A stretch of DNA of 5,150 nt, taken from positions 1-5,150 of the forward strand of contig CAMPIH010000157.1 of NCBI GenBank assembly GCA_946886275.1, given 5' to 3'. This document shows positions 1-5,150 of this stretch, piece by piece. Under the pieces are notes generated by a model. That model saw only the letters and a list, made by a program, of their open reading frames with translations. It did not search any database and was not told the origin of the DNA. The stretch comes from an uncultured Sphingosinicella sp. (GTDB taxonomy: Bacteria > Pseudomonadota > Alphaproteobacteria > Sphingomonadales > Sphingomonadaceae). The translations under genes and the position numbers were made by a program. Each line of letters opens with the position of its first letter. Position 1 is the stretch's first letter.

Positions 1-1050
1 GCGATCGCGCGCGGCGGCCGCGACGCCTTTTACGAGGGCGAGATCGCCCGGACCATCGAAGCCTATTTCCGGCGAATCGGCGGCTGGATGACCCGAGCCG
101 ACCTCGCCGCCCACGAGGGCCATTGGACCGAGCCGGCGACGACGACCTATCGCGGGGTCCAGGTCCACGCCATCGCCGAGAACACCCAGGGCCTCGCGAC
201 CCTTCAGATGCTCAACATCCTCGAGCAGTTCGACATCAGGGAAGCGGGCTTCCAGACGCCTTTGTCGATCCATCTCGGCGCCGAGGCCAAGAGGCTGGCC
301 TTCGAGGATCGCGCCCGCTGGTATGGCGATCCCAATTTCTCCCGGATCCCGACGGAATGGCTCGTCTCCAAGGCCTATGCGGCGGAGCGCGCCCGATCGA
401 TCCGACCCGATCGGATCAACCCGGAAGTCCAACCGGGAGAAGCGCCGTCGCAGGGCGACACCACCTATTTCACCGTCGCCGACCGCCACGGGATGATGGT
501 GTCGCTGATCCAGTCCAATTTCCGGGGGATGGGATCGGGCCTCGTCCCGGACGGACTCGGATTCATGTTCCAGGACCGGGGCCAGCTCTTCACGCTCCAG
601 GACGGGCATCCCAACCTCTACGCGCCCAACAAGAGGCCCTTCCAGACGATCATCCCCGGCTTCGCCACGCGCGACGGCCGGCCCTGGCTGTCCTTCGGAG
701 TGATGGGCGGGGCGATGCAGCCGCAGGGACAGTCGCAGATCATCATGAACCGGGTCGATCACGGCCTCGACGCCCAGGCCGCGGGCGATTCGCCGCGCTG
801 GCAGCATGAAGGCTCGTCCGAGCAGATGGGCGAAGACGACAAGAGCATCGGCGGCACCGGCCAGCTGCGGCTGGAAACCGGGGTTCCCGACGCCACCGCC
901 ATCGCGCTCGCCGAAATGGGCTGGCGGCTCGCGCCGTCAGATGGCGGCTTCGGTCGCTATTCCTGCGTCGAACGGCGCGAAAGCGGCGGCGAGCTCGTCT
1001 ACGGAGCGGCGTCGGACCTTCGCGCCGACGGCATCGGCCTCGCTTATTAG
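1..1050 (+). CDS. Gamma-glutamyltranspeptidase-like Ntn-hydrolase (YwrD/acylase-type), 5' truncated
   Basis: The frame is open from base 1 to the TAG at 1048-1050, giving 349 visible residues. The 5' end lies outside the window; the family is usually about 530-580 residues, so roughly 200 are missing. The ATG at 88 is internal, because the residues before it (including GRDAFYEGEIA) already match the family. The visible part covers the end of the large subunit and the whole small subunit. The expected self-cleavage site and catalytic nucleophile is the first Thr of GDTTYFTV, codon 460-462; known GGTs cleave before this Thr to expose it as the N-terminal nucleophile. Further matches are PNKRP, a GG pair in GVMGGAMQPQGQ replacing the SPGGS oxyanion motif, and the end motif YGASDLRADG. 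The residues that bind the gamma-glutamyl group in classical GGT look altered, so this is probably a GGT-like amidase or acylase rather than a true glutathione hydrolase. The usual location is periplasmic, but the signal peptide region is not visible. A hairpin after the stop suggests a separate transcription unit. Family is certain; substrate is unknown. Confidence 0.93.
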   Translation, partial: AIARGGRDAFYEGEIARTIEAYFRRIGGWMTRADLAAHEGHWTEPATTTYRGVQVHAIAENTQGLATLQMLNILEQFDIREAGFQTPLSIHLGAEAKRLAFEDRARWYGDPNFSRIPTEWLVSKAYAAERARSIRPDRINPEVQPGEAPSQGDTTYFTVADRHGMMVSLIQSNFRGMGSGLVPDGLGFMFQDRGQLFTLQDGHPNLYAPNKRPFQTIIPGFATRDGRPWLSFGVMGGAMQPQGQSQIIMNRVDHGLDAQAAGDSPRWQHEGSSEQMGEDDKSIGGTGQLRLETGVPDATAIALAEMGWRLAPSDGGFGRYSCVERRESGGELVYGAASDLRADGIGLAY

Positions 1051-1051
1051 G

Positions 1052-1076
1052 CGGTCGAACGGCGCCGTTCGAGCCG
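1052..1076 (+). terminator. GC-rich hairpin after the GGT-like gene, probable terminator
   Basis: Just after the TAG at 1048-1050 lies a perfect 18-bp palindrome, TCGAACGGC/GCCGTTCGA (1055-1072). The stem extends outward by CGG (1052-1054) pairing with CCG (1074-1076) if G1073 bulges. The transcript would fold into a very stable stem with a tight GC loop. The downstream bases (tcatatccttgtct) are only moderately T-rich, so it lacks a textbook U-tract and may end transcription weakly or with Rho. A perfect palindrome could also be a dimeric repressor site for the b561 gene downstream. Position makes the terminator reading more likely. Confidence 0.5.
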
Positions 1077-1117
1077 TCATATCCTTGTCTCGTCGCAATC
1101 CACCGAGCCGTGAGGCC

Positions 1118-1142
1118 GGAACCGGAACGTTTCGCTGATGTT
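1118..1142 (+). promoter_or_regulatory. Possible EcfG-type (general stress) promoter upstream of cytochrome b561
   Basis: GGAAC at 1118-1122 is followed after 16 nt by TGTT at 1139-1142. This is close to the alphaproteobacterial EcfG consensus, GGAAC, 16-17 nt, then CGTT, with one mismatch in the -10 element. The GGAAC is part of a tandem CCGGAA repeat (1116-1127). If used, transcription would begin at about 1149-1152, on or beside the ATG at 1152, giving a leaderless or nearly leaderless message. Such short motifs arise often by chance in GC-rich DNA, so this is only a candidate. Confidence 0.2.
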
Positions 1143-1151
1143 TGGATTTTG

Positions 1152-1748
1152 ATGAGTGAAGCGGCTTCGGTGGGGGTTGATGGGACGCGCGCATTCGCCG
1201 CGCAAAAGCGGGCGCCGGTCCGATACGATCGCGTCGCTTCCACCCTCCATTGGCTCGTTGCCCTCCTCGTCCTCGTCATGCTCGCTCTGGGCTTCTCCAT
1301 GGTCGAGGTGCCTCGGCAGACGCCGATGCGCGGTCTGCTATTCAACCTCCACAAGTCGATCGGACTGGTGGTGCTCGGGCTGATGATCCTGCGCACGGCC
1401 TGGCGGCTGACCCACCGGCCGCCGCCGCTCGTCGGGATCCGTGCAGTCAATGCAAGGCTCGCCTCCGCGGTCCATCTGCTCCTCTATGCGCTACTGCTCG
1501 CCCAGCCGATCGCCGGCTATGTCGCGTCCAGCCTCGGCCAATATGGAGTCGCCTTCTTCGGCCTGCCCTTGCCCGACTGGACGGCGCCCAATGCCGGGCT
1601 TCGGGAGACCTTCCTCATCGTGCACCGGATCGTCGCGCGGCTGATCGTCGGCCTCATCCTGCTCCATCTGGCGGGGACTCTCCTTCACCTGGCGCAGGGC
1701 CGAAGCGACATCGTCCGTCGAATCCTGCCGTGGAGAGGGAAAATATGA
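1152..1748 (+). CDS. Cytochrome b561 family integral membrane protein
   Basis: This is a 198-residue di-haem b-type cytochrome of the bacterial b561 (CybB-like) family. Members sit in the inner membrane and exchange electrons with quinones. Four hydrophobic helices are visible at about residues 31-50, 67-86, 106-126 and 154-179. Candidate haem ligands fall where the family has them: H33 (LHWLV), H67 (LHKSIG), H108 (VHLLLY), H158 (VHRIVAR), with a further H172 in helix 4. The family's helix 3 motif LLAQPIAGY is also present. The ATG at 1152 was chosen because it gives a normal-length cytoplasmic lead of about 24 residues before the conserved RYDRVASTLHW. There is no clear ribosome binding site, and GTG at 1110 or 1170 are in-frame alternatives. 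The stop TGA (1746-1748) overlaps the next start in ATGA, so the two genes are probably translationally coupled. The proposed role is electron transfer between the quinone pool and the periplasmic redox proteins encoded downstream; this role is inferred from context. Confidence 0.9.
   Translation: MSEAASVGVDGTRAFAAQKRAPVRYDRVASTLHWLVALLVLVMLALGFSMVEVPRQTPMRGLLFNLHKSIGLVVLGLMILRTAWRLTHRPPPLVGIRAVNARLASAVHLLLYALLLAQPIAGYVASSLGQYGVAFFGLPLPDWTAPNAGLRETFLIVHRIVARLIVGLILLHLAGTLLHLAQGRSDIVRRILPWRGKI
1732..1740 (+). promoter_or_regulatory. Ribosome binding site of the propeller lipoprotein gene
   Basis: GGAGAGGGA lies inside the last codons of the b561 gene and ends 4 nt before the ATG at 1745. It decides the start of the propeller gene: the same frame is open upstream to 1250, but that stretch only overlaps the b561 reading frame and resembles no protein. 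Confidence 0.75.
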
Positions 1749-2776
1749 TCCGGCTGCTCGCCTTCGCCCTGCTCACTTTGCTCGCGTCCTGCGGCCGCGA
1801 CGAGGGCGAGCCCAAGGCCGGCGGCCTTCGGGTTTATGTCACCAACGAGAATTCGGGCGATCTCACCATCATCGACCCGCAGGCGAGGCAAATCGTCGGT
1901 CGGGTCGCTCTGGGCAAAAGACCTCGCGGAATCGTCCCGAGCCCCGACGGGCGGCTGCTCTACATCGCTCTCAGCGGATCGCCGGTGGCGGGACCCGGAG
2001 TCGACGAGTCGACGCTTCCGCCGGCGGACAAGTCGGCCGACGGGATCGCCGTGTTCGACATCGCTTCCGGACAGCTGGTTCGAGTGATCCGGGGCGTCTC
2101 CGACCCGGAGACGGTGGCGGTCAGCCCCGACGGCAGCCGGCTCTACGTCGCGAGCGAGGATACCGGCCAGCTCGTCGTGCTCGATTCAGCGAGCGGCGGG
2201 CAGGTCGAGGCTTATGACGTCGGCGGCGAACCGGAAGGCGTCGCCGTCTCTCCGGACGGAACGCTCGTCTATGCGACCTCGGAGGAAGACCATGTCGTCG
2301 CCGTGCTCGACACAGATCAGGGCCGGATCCGCGCGCGGATCCCGGTCGGCCTCAGGCCGCGCAACGCCGTCTTCACCGCCAATGGCGACATGGCGTTCGT
2401 TCCGGGCGAGAATGACGCAAGCGTCAGCGCGATCGCGGTGGCTCAGGACCGGGTCGTCCGGAACGCCCGGATCGAGGGCGAGACGATCAGGCCGATGGAT
2501 GTTCGCCTGACCCCCGACGGCGCCCACCTCTTCGTCACCACCGGCCGAGGCCGGCAGCTCGTCCGGCTGAATCCGCAGACGCTGGAGGTGACCGGCCGGA
2601 TCGAGGTCGGCGAACGTCCCTGGGGACTTGGCATCACGCCGGACGGGCGCTTCGCCTTCACCGCCAACGGCCCCTCGAACGACGTGACGATGGTGGACAC
2701 CAGCTCGATGCGGATCATCGCCCGCTTCCCGGCCGGCGACCGTCCCTGGGGCATCGCCATCGTCCGCGCTGACTAA
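1745..2776 (+). CDS. YVTN/SPDG seven-bladed beta-propeller lipoprotein
   Basis: The product has 343 residues. The N-terminus MIRLLAFALLTLLASC ends in a lipobox (LASC, Cys16), so it should be a lipid-anchored envelope protein. Most of the rest is a chain of propeller repeats of the form variable loop, (S/T)PDG, then a Y/F-V strand. PDG-type turns occur at about residues 66, 127, 169, 211 (degenerate, TANG), 256 and 298. The N-terminal strand LRVYVTN (28-34) and C-terminal GIAIV (336-340) would close the seventh blade. A loop insertion of about 20 residues interrupts the first blade (about 77-99). The RP(W/R)G motif recurs at 59, 291 and 333. The protein resembles the propellers known to accompany PQQ-dependent catabolic clusters, which fits the quinoprotein gene 85 bp downstream. 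No haem-binding CxxCH is present, so it is not a cytochrome d1. It could be a scaffold or ligand-binding partner of the dehydrogenase; no enzymatic role can be assigned. It has its own strong ribosome binding site and a 4-nt overlap with b561. Confidence 0.9.
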   Translation: MIRLLAFALLTLLASCGRDEGEPKAGGLRVYVTNENSGDLTIIDPQARQIVGRVALGKRPRGIVPSPDGRLLYIALSGSPVAGPGVDESTLPPADKSADGIAVFDIASGQLVRVIRGVSDPETVAVSPDGSRLYVASEDTGQLVVLDSASGGQVEAYDVGGEPEGVAVSPDGTLVYATSEEDHVVAVLDTDQGRIRARIPVGLRPRNAVFTANGDMAFVPGENDASVSAIAVAQDRVVRNARIEGETIRPMDVRLTPDGAHLFVTTGRGRQLVRLNPQTLEVTGRIEVGERPWGLGITPDGRFAFTANGPSNDVTMVDTSSMRIIARFPAGDRPWGIAIVRAD

Positions 2777-2786
2777 CCTGGGTTAG
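2773..2786. repeat. 14-bp dyad spanning the propeller stop codon
   Basis: CTAACC-TG-GGTTAG is a perfect 6-bp inverted repeat with a 2-nt centre, beginning in the last codon of the propeller gene and including its TAA. The centre is too short for a stable RNA hairpin and no T-tract follows, so a terminator is unlikely. Its location about 75 bp upstream of the PQQ dehydrogenase start would suit an operator for a dimeric regulator. That role is inference from symmetry and position only. Confidence 0.35.
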
Positions 2787-2861
2787 AGGACGTATCGGGG
2801 CCGGAACTTTCCCGTGCAGCTTCTATTCTGAAGAGGCTGGTTCGGAGACATTTAGGCGGCG

Positions 2862-4739
2862 ATGCTCAGGAAGATCGGCATCTGGGGCGGACTGGCATTG
2901 TTGCTCGCTCTCGTCGTCGCCGGGGTCGGCGTCTATTTCGCCGTCACGCCCTCGCCGCCGCCGATCAAGATCGCGACCCTCGAGACTCTCGCGCCCTTGC
3001 CGAGACCCGATGCCCGCGCCGTCACCGCGCCTTCGGCCGCGCGTGTCGAGGACGGCCAGTGGACGATGCCGCTCGGCGACTATGGCGCCACCCGCTATAG
3101 CGGCCTCGACCAGATCAATGCCGGCAACGCTGCCCGGCTCCGGCCCGTCTTCACCTTCGACACCGGGGTGCGCCGGGGCCACGAAGCGGCGCCGCTGGTG
3201 ATCGGAACGACGATGTATATCGTCACGCCCTTTCCCAACATCGTCTACGCGCTCGACCTCACCCGGCCCGACGACCCTGTGAAGTGGGTGTTCCGGCCGA
3301 GGCCGCTTCCCGCCGCCCAGGGCGTCGCCTGCTGCGACGTGGTCAATCGCGGCGCCACTTTCTCGGACGGCCGGCTCTATTTCAACACGCTTGACGGCCA
3401 GACGATCGCGCTCGACGCCGAAAGCGGCACCGAGATCTGGCGAACCCGGCTCGCCGACATCAACCGCGGCGAAACGATCACGATGGCGCCCCTCGTGGCG
3501 GAAGGGCGTGTGCTCGTCGGAAGCTCCGGCGGCGAGTTCGGAGTCCGCGGCTGGCTGGCGGCGCTCGACGCCGGCAGCGGCGCATTGGTTTGGAAGGCGT
3601 GGAGCACCGGACCCGATTCCGACGTCCTCATCGGCCCCAATTTCAGGCCCTTCTACCCGAGCGACCAGGGACGCGACCTGGGAGTCCATAGCTGGCAGCC
3701 CGAAGGTTGGCGGCTCGGCGGCGGCAATGCGTGGGGCTGGATCAGCTACGATCCCGAGCTCCGACTCATCTATTACGGCACCGGCAATCCCGGCCCGTGG
3801 AACCCGGAGCAACGGCCGGGCGACAATAAGTGGACCGCAGGGATTTTCGCCCGCGACATCGCCACCGGCGAGGCGCGCTGGTTCTACCAGTCGAGCCCGC
3901 ACGATCTGTTCGACCATGACGACGTCAACGAAAGCATCCTGCTCGACATGCCGATCGGCGGCCGGCCGCGGCAGGTGCTGGTCAGGCCCGGCCGGACCGG
4001 CTTCATGTACGTCATCGACCGGCGCACCGGACAGGTGCTGTCGGCGGACCCCTATGCGTTCGTCAACAGCGCGCGCGGAGTGGATCTTCGCACCGGCCGG
4101 CTGGTCGCGGTCGAGGAGAAGGCGCCGCGGTCGGGCCGCGTCGTTCGCAACATCTGTCCGGCCGCGCCGGGGGGCAAGGACTGGAACCCCTCGGCCTTCA
4201 GCCCGCGTACCGGCCTCCTCTACGTCCCTCACCTGAACCTGTGCATGGACCATGGCGTGATGGAGGGGAATTACATCGCCGGCACCCCCTATCTCGGCGC
4301 GGAATCGCGGATGTACGCCGGCCCCGGCGGCAATCGCGGTATCCTCACCGCCTGGGATCCGGTCGCCCGTCGCGCCGTCTGGCGGATCCGGGAGGATCTG
4401 CCGCTATGGAGCGGAGCGCTGGCGACCGCCGGCGACGTCGTCTTCTACGGAACCATGGACGGGCTGTTCAAGGCGGTCGACGCGCGCTCGGGACGGCTGC
4501 TCTGGCAGCATCAGCTCAACTCGGGAACGATCGGACAGCCGGTCAGCTACAGGGGTCCGGACGGCCGACAATATATCGCCATCCTCGCCGGGGTCGGCGG
4601 CTGGGCCGGGGCGATCGTCGCGGGCGGCCTCGACAAGGGCGATCCGACATCGGCGCTGGGTTTCGTCAATGCCGTCCGCGACCTTCCGGCACGCACCGAT
4701 TCGGGAGGGAGGCTCTATGTCTTCGCCCTTTCGCGCTAG
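2862..4739 (+). CDS. PQQ-dependent alcohol dehydrogenase, methanol/ethanol family, lanthanide-type, membrane-anchored
   Basis: This 625-residue quinoprotein should oxidise an alcohol in the periplasm using PQQ and a bound metal. An N-terminal hydrophobic helix (about 6-28) without an obvious signal-peptidase site is followed by a proline-rich linker to about residue 60 and then the eight-bladed propeller domain. Family hallmarks are the vicinal disulfide pair C157-C158 (GVACCDVVNRG), metal ligand E225 (GGEFGVRGW), tryptophan-rich AWGWISYDP, metal ligand N309 (GTGNPGPWN), catalytic D351 in PHDLFDHDDVN, second disulfide candidates C432/C461, and the late motifs GDVVFYGTMDG and GVGGW. D353, two residues after the catalytic Asp, is the extra carboxylate of lanthanide enzymes; calcium-type MxaF has Ala there. 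There is no haem domain, so it needs a separate cytochrome, encoded immediately downstream with a 23-nt overlap. The start is supported by AGGCGG at 2854-2859 (close to the ATG) and by the membrane helix. A XoxF-like name is reasonable, but the substrate is unknown; ExaF/PedH-type use of longer alcohols is possible. Confidence 0.95.
   Translation: MLRKIGIWGGLALLLALVVAGVGVYFAVTPSPPPIKIATLETLAPLPRPDARAVTAPSAARVEDGQWTMPLGDYGATRYSGLDQINAGNAARLRPVFTFDTGVRRGHEAAPLVIGTTMYIVTPFPNIVYALDLTRPDDPVKWVFRPRPLPAAQGVACCDVVNRGATFSDGRLYFNTLDGQTIALDAESGTEIWRTRLADINRGETITMAPLVAEGRVLVGSSGGEFGVRGWLAALDAGSGALVWKAWSTGPDSDVLIGPNFRPFYPSDQGRDLGVHSWQPEGWRLGGGNAWGWISYDPELRLIYYGTGNPGPWNPEQRPGDNKWTAGIFARDIATGEARWFYQSSPHDLFDHDDVNESILLDMPIGGRPRQVLVRPGRTGFMYVIDRRTGQVLSADPYAFVNSARGVDLRTGRLVAVEEKAPRSGRVVRNICPAAPGGKDWNPSAFSPRTGLLYVPHLNLCMDHGVMEGNYIAGTPYLGAESRMYAGPGGNRGILTAWDPVARRAVWRIREDLPLWSGALATAGDVVFYGTMDGLFKAVDARSGRLLWQHQLNSGTIGQPVSYRGPDGRQYIAILAGVGGWAGAIVAGGLDKGDPTSALGFVNAVRDLPARTDSGGRLYVFALSR
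4703..4712 (+). promoter_or_regulatory. Ribosome binding site of the cytochrome c gene, inside the dehydrogenase gene
   Basis: GGGAGGGAGG ends 4 nt before the ATG at 4717 and lies within the final codons of the dehydrogenase gene. It is the strongest Shine-Dalgarno sequence in the window. It fixes the cytochrome start and suggests coupled, high-level translation of the two partners. Confidence 0.8.
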
Positions 4740-5150
4740 CGCATTGTCCGGGACGTCAGGGCCGCACGGGCCGGCCGCGGTGACCGCCGCCGCCCTCCTC
4801 CTCCTGCTTACCGCCTGCGACCGCGAGACCCGCGACTATCGCGGCCGGCCGCTTCCGGAGACGGCGGCGTTCGCCGGCGATCCCCGAGCCGATGCCTATG
4901 AGCGAAACGCCTATCATATCGCCCAGGGAGCGCGGCTCTATAGCTGGATGAACTGCGTCGGCTGCCACGCCCATGGCGGCGGCGGCATGGGTCCGCCGCT
5001 GATGGACGACGAGTGGCGCTATGGCGGATCGATGGAGGCGATCGTGACGACCATCCTCCATGGCCGGCCGAACGGTATGCCCGCCTTCCAGGGACGGATC
5101 ACCGAGCAGCAGGCCTGGCAGCTCGCCGCCTGGGTCCGAGCGCAATCGGC
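4717..5150 (+). CDS. Class I cytochrome c lipoprotein, 3' truncated (electron acceptor of the PQQ dehydrogenase)
   Basis: The frame runs from the ATG at 4717 to the window end with no stop, giving 144 complete codons. The N-terminus has a hydrophobic run (AALLLLLTAC) ending in a lipobox with Cys34, so the mature protein should be lipid-anchored on the periplasmic side. A single haem c site, CVGCH, is at residues 80-84, preceded by YSWMN and followed by a glycine-rich loop and GPPLMDDEWRYGG. The likely distal haem ligand is M121 in NGMPAF. The closing helix ITEQQAWQLAAWVRAQ (about residue 129 onward) is typical of the class I fold, so probably only a few residues of this domain are missing, although a C-terminal extension cannot be excluded. 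It overlaps the dehydrogenase gene by 23 nt and is therefore the obvious electron acceptor for it, functionally analogous to XoxG/MxaG. Its sequence style is that of the widespread single-haem lipoprotein cytochromes and not clearly XoxG. The pairing is inferred from gene order. Confidence 0.92.
   Translation, partial: MSSPFRASALSGTSGPHGPAAVTAAALLLLLTACDRETRDYRGRPLPETAAFAGDPRADAYERNAYHIAQGARLYSWMNCVGCHAHGGGGMGPPLMDDEWRYGGSMEAIVTTILHGRPNGMPAFQGRITEQQAWQLAAWVRAQS

Noticed and set aside
743..1450. 235-residue - strand open frame across the GGT end, the gap and the b561 start
   Set aside because: Arg-rich composition typical of a shadow frame. It crosses the hairpin and two well-supported genes on the other strand.
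1250..1744. Long upstream extension of the propeller reading frame
   Set aside because: It overlaps the b561 gene in another frame and has low-complexity Arg/Pro/Ala composition. The lipoprotein signal and strong ribosome binding site place the start at 1745.
2803..2829. GGAAC at 2803-2807 and TATTCT at 2824-2829 as a promoter for the dehydrogenase gene
   Set aside because: No CGTT lies 16-17 nt after GGAAC, and TATTCT has no -35 partner at the right distance. Too weak to list as a feature.
3391..4236. 281-residue + strand frame inside the dehydrogenase gene
   Set aside because: Ser/Arg/Ala-rich alternate frame with no domain, fully inside a well-supported gene.
2823..4253. 476-residue open frame on the - strand opposite the PQQ dehydrogenase
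   Set aside because: It is antisense to a gene with clear family motifs, is dominated by Arg, Ala, Gly, Asp and Pro as expected of GC-rich shadow frames, and shows no recognisable domain.
4756..5145. 129-residue - strand frame opposite the cytochrome c gene
   Set aside because: The + strand carries the lipobox, CVGCH and NGMPAF motifs in frame, so the - strand frame is a shadow.
1..5150. tRNA, rRNA, CRISPR array, insertion sequence or riboswitch
   Set aside because: I read the intergenic stretches (1051-1151 and 2777-2861) and found no cloverleaf, spaced direct repeats, transposase motifs or known aptamer core. Neither gap exceeds about 100 bp.

Overview
The window is very GC-rich, with codons ending mostly in G or C. 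It is almost fully coding and every supported gene is on the + strand. Base composition, gene content and protein style (two lipobox proteins, a YVTN propeller, an MxaF/XoxF-class quinoprotein) suggest an alphaproteobacterium, perhaps a sphingomonad. The taxonomic call is inference, because no rRNA or other marker gene is present.

Layout. (1) Positions 1-1050 hold the 3' part of a gamma-glutamyltranspeptidase-like Ntn-hydrolase. It is followed by a strong GC hairpin (1052-1076) that probably separates it from what follows. (2) 1152-1748 encodes a four-helix cytochrome b561. Its stop overlaps the start of (3), 1745-2776, a lipoprotein with a seven-bladed YVTN/SPDG beta-propeller. (4) After an 85-bp gap with a 14-bp dyad, 2862-4739 encodes a PQQ-dependent alcohol dehydrogenase of the methanol/ethanol family. 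It has an N-terminal membrane anchor and the Asp-x-Asp active-site signature of lanthanide-dependent (XoxF/ExaF-like) enzymes. (5) Overlapping its 3' end, 4717 to the window end encodes a lipoprotein class I cytochrome c, cut by the window edge.

How the genes may work together. Genes 2-5 look like one periplasmic oxidation module. The quinoprotein would oxidise an alcohol using PQQ and a metal and pass electrons to the monohaem cytochrome c encoded next to it. Cytochrome b561 offers a possible link to the quinone pool, and the propeller resembles those found beside PQQ-dependent catabolic genes. All four products appear to be membrane-held (helix anchor, two lipid anchors, integral b561), unlike the textbook soluble MxaF-MxaG and XoxF-XoxG pairs. 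No PQQ synthesis gene, XoxJ-like binding protein or regulator is visible; these may lie outside the window. The most interesting result is this apparently membrane-tethered, lanthanide-type alcohol dehydrogenase system. Its substrate cannot be read from the sequence.
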